A DNA stretch of 64,000 nucleotides, taken from the NCBI GenBank assembly GCA_016789845.1, contig JAEUQA010000033.1, positions 1-64,000 on the forward strand. Reading direction: 5' to 3'. Position 1 is the stretch's first letter. Each line of letters starts with the position of its first letter. The stretch is from Chromatiales bacterium. GTDB lineage: Bacteria > Pseudomonadota > Gammaproteobacteria > Steroidobacterales > GCA-2729495. The translations under genes were made by a program, and so were the position numbers. Shown piece after piece: positions 27,871 to 36,432 of this stretch. The notes below the pieces were generated by a model. That model made no database searches, had not been told where the DNA came from, and saw nothing but the letters and a program-made list of their open reading frames with translations.

Positions 27871-29085
27871 TCAGGCCGCCAGGTTCGTTGCGGCGCCGAG
27901 GGATTCATCGAGCTGCCGCCGTGGGATGTGCATGGAGCGGAGCGCCACGGCCGTCACGATGTCCCCCCGGCGAATCGGGCGCCACAACGTGGGCCCGGAC
28001 GGCAGGCGGCGGCCGGCGCTGTCACTGAGCAGCGCCACCCAGGGTCGCGTCGGCTCGTCCTCGGCCTGGCAGCGCACGATGCCGAGCCGGCCATCGGCAA
28101 TCTGCAGCCAGGAACCCGTCGGGAAAAGGCCGAGGGCCCGGACGAAGCTGCGGACGATGGCGGCGTCGAACTTGCGCCCGCACATGCCGTTCACGAGCCG
28201 CATGGCGTCATGGGCGGCGACGGCCTCGGCATAGCGCCGGTCCTGCAGCATGGCGTCGTAGGTGTCCGCGACGCCGGCGATCCGGGCCGCCAGCGGAATC
28301 TGCGTGCCGCGCAGGCGGCGCGGATAACCGCTCCCGTCGAGCCGCTCGTGATGGCCGAGGATGGCATCCTCCAGGGCCTCCGAAATGGGGGACACGGCGC
28401 GAACCATGTAGAGCCCGCGCCGGACATGCCGTTCCACGAACGCCCGCTCGTGGTCGGTCAGTGGACCGGTCTTCGCCAGGATCGTGACCGGCACCGAGAC
28501 CTTGCCGATGTCCAGCAGCACCCCGGCCAGTGCCAGCTCGTCGAGCAGCAGCCGTTCGAAGCCAATCCGCTTGCCGGCCAGCGCCATCAGCACGGCAGTG
28601 CCGATGGCCCGGCGATGCAGGAAGCCCACCTTCAGCTCGGTGGCCAGCAGCCAGGGAATCGTGTCCGCGTCGGCCAGGAGGCTGGTTACCACGGGCTCCA
28701 CCGCGCGCCGCAACGGCGCCAGCGCCAGCTCCCCGGAGCGGCGCACGCCCTGCAGCGCTGCAGCGAAGGCATGACCGAGGGCCCGCAACTCGAGCCGCTG
28801 CCGGGCGAGGGGTGTCGGTGGTTCCCGATCGGGCAGGGCCTCGACCCGGGCCGTCAGGCCCGTGGAGAAGAACTCGCCATCGCCGTGCTCGGACAGCACC
28901 GGATCCACGTACACGTACTCGCAGAGCCGTTGCAGTTCCTCGATCTGCTCGACATGGCTCAGCATCAACCCCTGGGAATGGAAGGACGTCTGCAGCCAGG
29001 ACCTGTCGAGCTCGGCCACATACATGCCCAGCTGCAACTGGGCGCAGTTCACCGGTATCAGGCGGGCGGGAAGCAGGGTTGCCAT
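27871..29085 (-). CDS. DUF3391 / HD-GYP domain protein, degenerate HD site (second)
   Basis: A 404-residue paralog of the protein at 13960: DUF3391 (RLIPVNCAQLQLGMYVAELDRSWLQTSF...YVYVDP) then HD-GYP. GHHERLDGSGYPRRL is intact, but the HD metal site reads LLDIGK (about 191-196) instead of LHDIGK, so the His is Leu as in the first copy. A regulatory c-di-GMP-binding role is more likely than full phosphodiesterase activity. ATG 29085 gives MATLLPARLIPV. Confidence 0.88.
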   Translation of the reverse strand: MATLLPARLIPVNCAQLQLGMYVAELDRSWLQTSFHSQGLMLSHVEQIEELQRLCEYVYVDPVLSEHGDGEFFSTGLTARVEALPDREPPTPLARQRLELRALGHAFAAALQGVRRSGELALAPLRRAVEPVVTSLLADADTIPWLLATELKVGFLHRRAIGTAVLMALAGKRIGFERLLLDELALAGVLLDIGKVSVPVTILAKTGPLTDHERAFVERHVRRGLYMVRAVSPISEALEDAILGHHERLDGSGYPRRLRGTQIPLAARIAGVADTYDAMLQDRRYAEAVAAHDAMRLVNGMCGRKFDAAIVRSFVRALGLFPTGSWLQIADGRLGIVRCQAEDEPTRPWVALLSDSAGRRLPSGPTLWRPIRRGDIVTAVALRSMHIPRRQLDESLGAATNLAA

Positions 29086-29173
29086 CTTTGAATTGTTGTT
29101 GGAGTGGCCGCGTCAATGTAGCAGCGGGTGCAGTCCCGAAGCGTGACGGAGCTCACGCGCCCGGGCCGCCCGA

Positions 29174-30112
29174 TTATGGCAAGTGCGCCGGAGGGCCGAG
29201 GGACTTGAGGTAGGTGGCGATGGCCTCGCGGTCGCCGGCGGTCAGGTGCGCCGTGTTGTCCGTGATGACGGCGCTCATGGAGGAGCCGGCAAAGTCCCCG
29301 TCCGGCAGGACACCGTACTCGAGGAAGAGCACGATCTCGTCGGTGGACCAGCGGCCAATGCCGGAGTCCCGATCCTGGGTAATGTCCGGGATCCGCTCGC
29401 CGTCCGGCCCTTGCGGGTTGCCGGCCAGTTCCCTGCGCTTGTCGACGGCGCCGAGCAGGTTGCGGGGCGTGTGGCACTCACCGCAATGGCCCAGGTGCCG
29501 GACGAGGTAGGCTCCCCGGTTCCACATGGCGCTCCGGGCCCCATCGGGCGAGAACCGGGCGGGGCTGAAATTCAGCAGGTTCCAGCCGAGCATGACGAGG
29601 CGGGACGACAGGTACCAGGGCAGCTCGTGCTCCGGGGTCCTCTGCCGCACCGGGTCGAGACTGCGCAGATAGGCGCCAATGGACGCCACGTCGGCATCGG
29701 AGATGCCCGTGTAGGCCGGGTACGGGAAAACCGGGTAGTAGTAACTGCCGTCCGGTGCGACGCCCTCCCGGAGCGCGCGTCGCAGGTCTGCGTCCGTCCA
29801 GCCGCCGAGCCCCGTTGACCGATCCGGCGTCAGGTTCGGCGCATAGAAGGTGCCGAAGGTTGTCTTGATCGCGCGCCCGCCGGCCAGGGGAATCGCATCC
29901 GGCCGGTCAGCCGTGTGACAGGTGAGGCAGCCCCCCGCGTGCACGAGGTAGCGGCCGCGCTCCACCGTCGCCGCCGGGTCGGTGGCCGCCGCTGAATCCG
30001 GCGGCAGGGCGAGGCCCAGAGTGGTTGCGCAGAACAGGAGAGCAGCGGCCCGCGAGCTCCGGCCGGGAGGCTTCCGGGAGCCCGGCCGGGCTCCCGGATT
30101 CACCGTATTCAA
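29174..30112 (-). CDS. Diheme cytochrome c
   Basis: A 312-residue exported cytochrome with two heme c sites, GGCLTCH (about 61-65) and GHCGECH (about 207-211), each with a distal Met region. A signal peptide lies at about 20-43. The sequence (GRYLVHAGGCLTCHTADRP...LAGGRAIKTTFGTFYAPNLTPD) matches cytochrome subunits of membrane alcohol/aldehyde or gluconate dehydrogenases, but no dehydrogenase gene is next to it. The start is TTG 30112, immediately after the stop of the upstream cytochrome gene; GTG 30103 is an alternative. Confidence 0.87.
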   Translation of the reverse strand: MNTVNPGARPGSRKPPGRSSRAAALLFCATTLGLALPPDSAAATDPAATVERGRYLVHAGGCLTCHTADRPDAIPLAGGRAIKTTFGTFYAPNLTPDRSTGLGGWTDADLRRALREGVAPDGSYYYPVFPYPAYTGISDADVASIGAYLRSLDPVRQRTPEHELPWYLSSRLVMLGWNLLNFSPARFSPDGARSAMWNRGAYLVRHLGHCGECHTPRNLLGAVDKRRELAGNPQGPDGERIPDITQDRDSGIGRWSTDEIVLFLEYGVLPDGDFAGSSMSAVITDNTAHLTAGDREAIATYLKSLGPPAHLP

Positions 30113-30568
30113 TCAGTCGTCCGCCTTGCGATAGCGGTCGTGGCAGCCCTTGCAGGACTCACCCAGGGCCTTGAAGGCCGCCATCGTGCCGGGCTTGTCG
30201 TTCGCGGCCACGGCATCCCGGAGCTTCGCGGAGGAGGCCTCCAGGTCTGCCGCCAGTTTCCTGAACTGGTCCTGTTCCTTCCAGATCAGGGGCAGCGCAT
30301 CCGTGTCCCCCTTGTCCGTGCCGGCCGGGAACAGCACCTTGGCCTGGGCGCCCAGGTCCGCGAGCGCGCTCGCATGGGCCTTCAGGTGATCCTGATGCTC
30401 CACCTTCCCGAAGTTGACCAGCATGAATGCGCTGACGTGGGCGGACATGGCGGACATCACGGCCTTCCGGTACTTGATCGCGTCTGCCGGCGCCGTGGCG
30501 CTCCAGGCCGCGGCGGGAATGGCGAGGGTGGTGCAGGCAATGAGTGCGGGCAGGGCGCGACGACGCAT
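30113..30568 (-). CDS. Class II cytochrome c (cytochrome c-prime-like)
   Basis: A 151-residue exported protein: signal peptide (ALPALIACTTLAIPAAAWSA), four-helix-bundle character and a heme site CKGCH near the C-terminus, as in cytochrome c-prime or c556. ATG 30568 is chosen because GGAGGTCTCCC precedes it. Its stop TGA abuts the start of the diheme cytochrome gene, so the two hemoproteins form an operon, probably electron carriers in the periplasm. Confidence 0.88.
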   Translation of the reverse strand: MRRRALPALIACTTLAIPAAAWSATAPADAIKYRKAVMSAMSAHVSAFMLVNFGKVEHQDHLKAHASALADLGAQAKVLFPAGTDKGDTDALPLIWKEQDQFRKLAADLEASSAKLRDAVAANDKPGTMAAFKALGESCKGCHDRYRKADD

Positions 30569-30668
30569 GGGAGACCTCCGGGTGGTGTTGGTGTTCTTGC
30601 GCAGGGACATCAGGCGCCGAGCATAGCAAGGCGGCCCGCCGGCCCGCGATGCGGGCCGCGCCCGGGAA

Positions 30669-31148
30669 TCACTGTGCGGGTTTCGTACTGCAGTTCCAGG
30701 ACTTCGCGTCGCATTGCGGCGTCGCTCCCGGCGCTGCCGGCGTGTCCTGCCGCCACTCGTCCGGGCAGCGATTGTCCAGCGGCGTCAGCTGGCCACCGAT
30801 CACCAGGGCGGTGATCACCAGGTTGCCGTCGGCGCAGCGGGTCATCACGGCGCTCACGTCCGTCGCCCAGGCGGGGTCATCGCGCCGCGGACGGCCGGGC
30901 CTGTAGGGCAGCTTGTCGCGGCCGAGGTCCTCGTCGTAGATCCGCAGCGTGAGCGTGCTGTCGCTGGTGGGTGGCCGCGGTGGTGGCGGTGCCGTCCCGG
31001 CGTTCCAGGGCGTCGGCTTGCCCGCGGGTATTGCCGGCGGAGCGCCCTGCGCCGCCATCGCAAGGGTGGCCAGTGCCAGGCACAGCAGCGCGGGCGCGGT
31101 TCCCGACGGCCCGGGGAGCGCATTGGTGGCTACCGCGCGCAGGTCCAC
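30669..31148 (-). CDS. Secreted Pro-rich protein of unknown function
   Basis: A 159-residue protein starting at GTG 31148. It has a hydrophobic segment (APALLCLALATLAMAAQG), a Pro-rich linker (AGTAPPPPRPPTSD) and a compact C-terminal part with four Cys (TRCADGN, NRCPDEW, PQCDAK, WNCSTK). No family is recognised. It lies 4 bases downstream of the alpha/beta hydrolase gene on the same strand and may be coexpressed. Confidence 0.6.
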   Translation of the reverse strand: MDLRAVATNALPGPSGTAPALLCLALATLAMAAQGAPPAIPAGKPTPWNAGTAPPPPRPPTSDSTLTLRIYDEDLGRDKLPYRPGRPRRDDPAWATDVSAVMTRCADGNLVITALVIGGQLTPLDNRCPDEWRQDTPAAPGATPQCDAKSWNCSTKPAQ

Positions 31149-31152
31149 GTCG

Positions 31153-32097
31153 TCAGCCGCCGCTGTCGAGGTAGGTCCGGACGTCCCGGGCGATGACCGG
31201 GCCCGCCTCGTCCGCCGCCATGTGGCCCACGCCGGGATAGGTGATGACGCGGACTTCGGGTGCGTTGACCAGCATCCTGCGCAGTTCCTCCGCCTGCGCG
31301 ACCGGTGCCTGCGGATTCTTCTCGCCCCAGAGGATCAGCGTCGGAACCCGCACTGCGGCCGTGACCCTCGCCAGGTCGGCGCTGGAATAGGTCCGGAGCC
31401 GGGCGAGGATGGCCGGGCGCTGGCCTTCCCGGAGCCACATCTCGTACCACTGGTCGATGAGCTTGTCGTCCACCTTGCCGGGGTCGCCGAAGCGGCTCGT
31501 CAGCATGAACCTGGCCAGCGACCGGGGCGTGATGTACTCGAGGATGTTCGCAATCCGGGGGACGCCACGGCCGGCGCGCTGCATGCTCCGGCCCTCCAGG
31601 GCGCCCGGGCTGAGCAGGATGAGCCTTTCGACCCGCTCGGGGTGCGCCGCCGCGTAGTGCATGGCCACCGTGCCGCCGAGCGACGTGCCGCCGATGACGA
31701 AGCGGGTCAGTCCGAGGGCATCAACGAAGCGTTCCGTCAGCTCGACGGTGCGTTCGAGGCTGTAGTCCCCGGACGGGTCCGGTCCCGTCAGCCCGTGGCC
31801 CGTCATGTCGAAACGCAGGATCCGGTGCTCGTCCTTGAGCGAGTCCACCCAGCCGTCCCAGCTGAGCAGGCTGCCGAAATTGGCGTGGATCAGGACCAGC
31901 GGCGGGCCGCGGCCCTCGTCCCGGTAGTGGATGCGCACGCCGTCCACGTTGAGAAAGCGTGACGCGGGCGTGGTGTACTTGGCTTCGAGAACCTCTGCCG
32001 GGATGTCCCGGTAGGCCCAGGCCGCCGCGAGGAAGGCGACAGTGCCCAGGGCCAGCAGGCCCCCCAGCCCCCAGGCCGTATAGCGCAGCCACTTCAT
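31153..32097 (-). CDS. Membrane-anchored alpha/beta hydrolase
   Basis: A 314-residue alpha/beta hydrolase with one N-terminal membrane helix (GGLLALGTVAFLAAAWAY). The nucleophile elbow is GGTSLGG (Ser near 143), the oxyanion region is LIHANFGSLLSWDGW, the acid is probably Asp in the ILWGEKNPQAP region and the base is His in GVGHMAADE. It resembles haloperoxidase/esterase-type enzymes. Substrate unknown. Start ATG 32097. Confidence 0.83.
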   Translation of the reverse strand: MKWLRYTAWGLGGLLALGTVAFLAAAWAYRDIPAEVLEAKYTTPASRFLNVDGVRIHYRDEGRGPPLVLIHANFGSLLSWDGWVDSLKDEHRILRFDMTGHGLTGPDPSGDYSLERTVELTERFVDALGLTRFVIGGTSLGGTVAMHYAAAHPERVERLILLSPGALEGRSMQRAGRGVPRIANILEYITPRSLARFMLTSRFGDPGKVDDKLIDQWYEMWLREGQRPAILARLRTYSSADLARVTAAVRVPTLILWGEKNPQAPVAQAEELRRMLVNAPEVRVITYPGVGHMAADEAGPVIARDVRTYLDSGG

Positions 32098-32130
32098 GGC
32101 CGGGACTATAGCAGGGGCATTCCGGAGCCC

Positions 32131-32168
32131 GAAAACAACAGGGGCCGCAATTGCGGCCCCTGTTTTCG
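32131..32168. terminator. Bidirectional terminator-like hairpin
   Basis: Perfect 14-bp stem AACAGGGGCCGCAA / TTGCGGCCCCTGTT with no loop spacer, flanked by GAAAAC at left and TTTTCG at right. On both strands the hairpin is followed by a short T run. It stands after the Ala-rich lipoprotein gene (minus strand) and would stop leftward transcription before the hydrolase gene. Confidence 0.8.
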
Positions 32169-32188
32169 TTACCTGACTGAAGCGTCAA

Positions 32189-32539
32189 TCAGGGAGTCGT
32201 CGTCGACTGCGCAGCGTCGGCGGCGGCATCGGCAGCGGCCTCGGCGGAAGCGCCAGCCTCGGCGGCGGCATCGGCAGCCGCGTCGGCGGCGCCAGCGGCA
32301 GCGTCGGCAGCGGCATCAGCGGCACCAGCGGCAGCGTCCACGGTCGCGTCGGCAGCAGCGCCAGCGGCATCCGCAGCAGCGCCAGCAGCCTCACCGGCGG
32401 CATCAGCCGCCTGGGAGGCGCTTTCCATCGCCTGCTCGGCGGAGTCCGCCGCCTTGTCGGCGGGCTTGCCGCCGCAGCCAGCGATCATTACCAGCGCCAT
32501 CGGCACGGCAAGCCATGCCTGACGAATCATCGTGCTCAT
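32189..32539 (-). CDS. Ala-rich lipoprotein with AADAA repeats
   Basis: A 116-residue protein. A lipoprotein signal (ALVMIAGCGG) is followed by about 85 residues made almost only of Ala, Asp, Gly and Glu in near-regular AADAAGAA units, ending in QSTTTP. Such sequence should form a long amphipathic helix or coiled coil, comparable in idea to Lpp-type envelope lipoproteins. The strong ribosome site CAGGAGGAC precedes ATG 32539, and a terminator follows, so expression may be high. Function unknown. Confidence 0.72.
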   Translation of the reverse strand: MSTMIRQAWLAVPMALVMIAGCGGKPADKAADSAEQAMESASQAADAAGEAAGAAADAAGAAADATVDAAAGAADAAADAAAGAADAAADAAAEAGASAEAAADAAADAAQSTTTP

Positions 32540-32571
32540 CGGTCGTCCTCCTGTATCGACAATTTCCTAAC

Positions 32572-32589
32572 GGCCAGAATGTTCTGGCC
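32572..32589. promoter_or_regulatory. 18-bp palindrome upstream of the Ala-rich lipoprotein gene
   Basis: GGCCAGAATGTTCTGGCC is fully symmetric and sits 32 bases before the lipoprotein start, within a 335-base gap without genes (32540-32874). It could be an operator or a 5' UTR hairpin. The rest of the gap holds a repeated CGTCCGGA and a TTGACG near 32814, but no convincing promoter. Confidence 0.45.
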
Positions 32590-32874
32590 TGAAGGACGGC
32601 CAGCCAGCGACCGGTAACGACCCGTCCGGACCACCCCGTCCGGATGAGTGGCATGCCGACGCCGGTTCCCATCCCTCTTAACTGCCTGCTGACAGCCGGC
32701 AGGCGCGCAGAGGATACACCAAAAGGTGCGCCAACCGGGGGTGGCCGTGGCCTGGCAACGTGGCGACACCTGCTCCCCTGGGTCATCCGCAGCACGCCAA
32801 GTTACCGACAAACATTGACGTGGCGTCGCTATCCTTTCATGCTGCGCAAGTCTGGTCGACGCAAAGGCAGCAAC

Positions 32875-34026
32875 GTGTTCATCGCAATCCGGGATCTCGC
32901 CTACGCCAAGGGCCGTTTCGCCCTCATGGGCCTCGTGGTGGCCCTCGTCGCCTACCTGATGACGTTCCTCTCCGGCCTGTCGGGCGGGCTCATCAGCAAC
33001 AACGTGTCCGGACTGATTGCCGCGCCGGCGAATCATTTTGCGTTCCAGTACGACGATCGCCCCACCTTTCGTTCGAGCCTGGTGGACCGGGCCATGTGGG
33101 AGGGCTGGCAGGGACGCCCGGGCGTCCGTCACGCCGAGCCCCTCGGGCATACCACCTTCAACGGACGCAACCAGCGCGATGAGCCCCTCGAGTTCGTCCT
33201 CTGGGGTATCCGCCCCGGCTCCTTCATGGACGTGCCCGTGGCGAGTGGCGCCGTGGTCGGCAGCACGGAGAACGGGGTGGTGATCTCGAGCCTGCTGGCG
33301 GACCGCGGGGTGAAGATCGGCGACACCATCACGCTGGACCGGGTGCTGACCGAGCTGAAGGTGGTTGGCATCACCGGGGACGAGCGCAACTACGAGCACG
33401 CGCCCATCGTCTTCGCCACGCTGCCGAAGTGGCAGGAGGCGACCTACGGCCCGCCGGGGGGCGCGCCGCCCGGGGAGAAGCTGCCTGACGTCGTGTTCGA
33501 CTTTGCCAGCGCCGTGGCGCTGGACCTGGACCCGGCCATGACGCCGGCGCAGATCGCGGCGGCGGACGAAGAGCTCGGGACCACGACGCTGGACAAGCAG
33601 GCATCGTTCCAGACGTCCCCCGCCTACCAGGTCGAGGTGTTCACCGTTGCGGCGATCCAGGCCTTCCTCGTGGTCACCTCGGCCGTGCTGCTGGGCGCCT
33701 TCTTCCTGATCTGGACCATCCAGCGGACTGCCGAGATCGGCCTCGTGAAGGCCATGGGCGCATCGAATGGCTACCTCCTGCGCGACTCGCTGGGCCAGGC
33801 CCTGGTCCTGCTGCTGGGCGGTCTCGCGGTCGGCGTCGGACTCGCGCTCATCAGCGGCGTGGCGTTCAAGGCGACGGCCGAGGCGGGCACGCCCTTCCAG
33901 TTCGAGCCAATGACCGTCGTGGTGTCGGCGCTGCTGCTGCTGGCGGCCGGCCTGGTGGGTGGCGCCGTGTCCATTCGCCGCATTACCGCCATTGAACCGC
34001 TGATTGCCCTGGGGAGAGACCGATGA
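32875..34026 (+). CDS. ABC transporter permease (DevC/FtsX family)
   Basis: A 383-residue permease: N-terminal helix (RFALMGLVVALVAYLMTFLSGLSGGL), extracytoplasmic domain (about 50-260) and three C-terminal helices, with LIWTIQRTAEIGLVKAMGASNGYL as the coupling region. The AYAKGRFALMG motif is typical of DevC-like permeases. GTG 32875 is chosen: AAAGG lies 7 bases upstream and the product aligns with family N-termini; ATG 32839 is the alternative. It forms an operon with the ATPase and a TetR regulator. No adaptor gene is present. Confidence 0.88.
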   Translation: MFIAIRDLAYAKGRFALMGLVVALVAYLMTFLSGLSGGLISNNVSGLIAAPANHFAFQYDDRPTFRSSLVDRAMWEGWQGRPGVRHAEPLGHTTFNGRNQRDEPLEFVLWGIRPGSFMDVPVASGAVVGSTENGVVISSLLADRGVKIGDTITLDRVLTELKVVGITGDERNYEHAPIVFATLPKWQEATYGPPGGAPPGEKLPDVVFDFASAVALDLDPAMTPAQIAAADEELGTTTLDKQASFQTSPAYQVEVFTVAAIQAFLVVTSAVLLGAFFLIWTIQRTAEIGLVKAMGASNGYLLRDSLGQALVLLLGGLAVGVGLALISGVAFKATAEAGTPFQFEPMTVVVSALLLLAAGLVGGAVSIRRITAIEPLIALGRDR

Positions 34027-34718
34027 GCCTGCGCGTCGAATCCGTGTCGCTGGTGCTTGGCGACGGCGACCAGCAGGTCCAGGCGCTCGACAACGTGACC
34101 TTCAGCGTCGCAGCGGGGGAACTGCTGGCGGTCGTCGGGCCCTCGGGTTCCGGAAAGTCGAGCCTGCTGGCCGTCTGCGGCGGCCTTCGCAAGCCGACCT
34201 CGGGGAAGATCCACGTGGGCGATACCGAGATCACCGCCCTGGGCCTGGAGCAGCTGACCAGCGTCCGGCGCGAGAAGATCGGCTTCGTCTTCCAGCAGTC
34301 CAACCTGCTGCCGTCGCTGACCGTGCTGGACCAGTTGCTGCTCACCGTGCACCTGCGGGGCACGCGTCCCGGAGCCGCGCATCGCGACCGGGCCATGGGC
34401 CTGCTCCGGCAGGTGGGCATGGACGCACGCAGCCACCGGCGGCCGGCCGAACTGTCCGGCGGCGAACGGCAGCGCGTGGGCATCGCCCGGGCACTGATGT
34501 CGTCGCCAAGCGTGCTGCTGGTCGATGAGCCGACGTCCATGCTCGACCAGGGCCGCGGCCGGCAGATCGTCAGCCTGCTCCGCGGGCAATGCCATGAGCA
34601 TGGCGTTGCCGCCCTGATGGTGACCCACGACCCGGACATGCTCGAATTCGTCGACAGGGCCGTTCACATCCACGATGGCCGGCTCCAGCAGCTGGAGAGG
34701 GCGCATGCCGCGCATTGA
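34023..34718 (+). CDS. ABC transporter ATP-binding protein (DevA type)
   Basis: A 231-residue ATPase with Walker A GPSGSGKSS, Q-loop FVFQQSN, signature ELSGGERQRVGIARAL and Walker B VLLVDEPTSMLD. ATG 34023 overlaps the permease stop (ATGA). It should power the preceding permease. Confidence 0.9.
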   Translation: MSLRVESVSLVLGDGDQQVQALDNVTFSVAAGELLAVVGPSGSGKSSLLAVCGGLRKPTSGKIHVGDTEITALGLEQLTSVRREKIGFVFQQSNLLPSLTVLDQLLLTVHLRGTRPGAAHRDRAMGLLRQVGMDARSHRRPAELSGGERQRVGIARALMSSPSVLLVDEPTSMLDQGRGRQIVSLLRGQCHEHGVAALMVTHDPDMLEFVDRAVHIHDGRLQQLERAHAAH

Positions 34719-35292
34719 TGCGGCCAGCATCGAGGAACACGTCCGGGTCCAGACCGCGCGCATCCTGGATGCGGCGACCAGACTCTTCCAGGAGCATGGT
34801 TACCGCAAGACCGACATGGACGACATCGCCCATGCGGTGGGCTTGGCGCGCAATTCCCTGTACCGCTACTACAGGAACAAGGACTTCATCCTCCTGGCCT
34901 GTGTCGAGCGGGACATGGGCGCCTTCGTCGAGCGGATGCGGACCCTGGACAGCCTGCATGGCGATCCCGTCCAGCGAATCGGCGCCTGGCTGGACATGCA
35001 GATGGACATGGCCACCAGCCCGGCCCACGCCACCATGGAACTCATGGCCGAGATCCGCACCGATGCCCCCGAGCTGCGCAAGCGGCTGATGGAGCTGCAC
35101 GATGCGCCGGGCAACGTCCTGGAGGGCGCCGTGACGGAGATCGTCCGCGGCAAGCGCCGGGATGCCGGCCTGATCATCGCCCTCATCAAGGGCATGGTGG
35201 AGGCTGCCGCCGGGCAGGCCATGCGGAGGGAAAACAAGGCGGCGGTCAAGCGCGAGTTGCGCCGGGCCGTCGAGCGGGTTATTGAAAGTTAG
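34705..35292 (+). CDS. TetR-family repressor
   Basis: A 195-residue regulator: N-terminal TetR helix-turn-helix (ILDAATRLFQEHGYRKTDMDDIAHAVGLARNSLYRYYRNKDFIL) and a helical ligand domain. ATG 34705 has GGAGAGGG upstream and overlaps the ATPase gene by 14 bases. As the last gene of the ABC operon it probably controls that operon in response to the transported compound; no clear operator was found. Confidence 0.9.
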   Translation: MPRIDAASIEEHVRVQTARILDAATRLFQEHGYRKTDMDDIAHAVGLARNSLYRYYRNKDFILLACVERDMGAFVERMRTLDSLHGDPVQRIGAWLDMQMDMATSPAHATMELMAEIRTDAPELRKRLMELHDAPGNVLEGAVTEIVRGKRRDAGLIIALIKGMVEAAAGQAMRRENKAAVKRELRRAVERVIES

Positions 35293-35301
35293 AGGAATTG
35301 C

Positions 35302-36432
35302 ATGATGACCATCCCCACCGGATTCCGCGTCGTTTGCCTCCCGGTCCTCCTCTCGTTGTCGCTGGCCGGCCCCTGGGCCCTGGCCGCCGACGAGCATGCC
35401 CAGCACAACCATGGTGGGGGCGCCGTCATCAAGATGGACGCGGAGGGCAAGCGCCTCGAGTCCTATAACCAGCGCCACGAGATGACCCCCGAGATGCGCG
35501 AGGCATTGCGCAAGAAGGTCGCGCTGTATCGCGGGTTCACCGACCGCGAACTCGACATGAACATGAACGCGATGGGTCCCGACTACGAGTGGTATGTCAG
35601 CGACCCGAAGGTCAAGGGCAGCACCGGCATCCTCATTCTTTCCCACGGGGTGGGCGAGAACAGCGACCGGCTGGTCCGGGACGCCTACGTTCCCATGGCG
35701 AAGAAGACTCCGTTGGCGATTGGCTTCGGCATGGCGATGATGAACTCTTCCCACCTCCAGTCGGCGGTCGATGACCTGCGCGCCGCCGGTGCCCGCCGGA
35801 TCATCCTCGTGGACCAGGGCACCACCACGAAGTACAACTCGCTGACCCGGCACTGGCAGTACATCTTCGGCATGTACCCCGAGTCCAGCTACATGGACGT
35901 GCCGAAGATCAATGCGCCCGGTGTGGAGTTCGTGTGGACCGGTCATTTCAACGACCACGTCCTGGTTACCGAGATGCTGTCCGATGCCGTGCGCTCGGTC
36001 AGCCGGAATCCGGCCAACGAGGTCCTGATCATCGTCGGGCACGGTCCAGAAGAGGCCGAAGACAACGCTCCGGACCTGAAGATCCTCCAGGCCCATGTCG
36101 ACCGGTTCAAGGCGAAGAAGCAGTTTGCCGATGTCCGGCTGATCAACCTGCAGGACGACGCCATCGTGCCCGTGCGCGAGTCCAACGTGCGCAAGCTTCG
36201 CTCGTGGATCCAGCAGGCCACCAAGAGCGGCCGTCAGGTGATCGTGGTGCCCATCGCCGCCGCGAGCTACGGCGTCCAGCGAAACATCAAGACGGATCTG
36301 CGGGGCCTGCAGTACACTTTTGCGGAGAAGGGCCTGATCGAGAATCCCAGATTCATGGAATGGGTGGATAGCATCGTCAAGACCGCCCAGGCCGGCCCGC
36401 CCGCGAAGCCTGCCGCCAGCCGACCGATGTGA
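35302..36432 (+). CDS. Secreted two-domain CbiX/sirohydrochlorin-chelatase-like protein
   Basis: A 376-residue protein with a signal peptide (LPVLLSLSLAGPWALAAD) and a His-containing mature start (DEHAQHNHGG). Two similar halves each begin with a strand followed by a His loop: GILILSHGVGE (His near 115) and VLIIVGHGPEE (His near 247). They continue with LRAAGARRIILVDQG and related strands, the pattern of CbiX-type class II chelatases. If active it would load or remove a metal from a tetrapyrrole or other ligand outside the cytoplasm. Catalytic proof is lacking. A GTGA overlap links it to the MFS gene. Confidence 0.65.
   Translation: MMTIPTGFRVVCLPVLLSLSLAGPWALAADEHAQHNHGGGAVIKMDAEGKRLESYNQRHEMTPEMREALRKKVALYRGFTDRELDMNMNAMGPDYEWYVSDPKVKGSTGILILSHGVGENSDRLVRDAYVPMAKKTPLAIGFGMAMMNSSHLQSAVDDLRAAGARRIILVDQGTTTKYNSLTRHWQYIFGMYPESSYMDVPKINAPGVEFVWTGHFNDHVLVTEMLSDAVRSVSRNPANEVLIIVGHGPEEAEDNAPDLKILQAHVDRFKAKKQFADVRLINLQDDAIVPVRESNVRKLRSWIQQATKSGRQVIVVPIAAASYGVQRNIKTDLRGLQYTFAEKGLIENPRFMEWVDSIVKTAQAGPPAKPAASRPM

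Noticed and set aside
32230..32440. Short repeats in 32.2-32.4 kb that look like a direct-repeat array or CRISPR
   Set aside because: They are codon-level repeats of Ala and Asp in the lipoprotein gene, without constant repeat/spacer structure.
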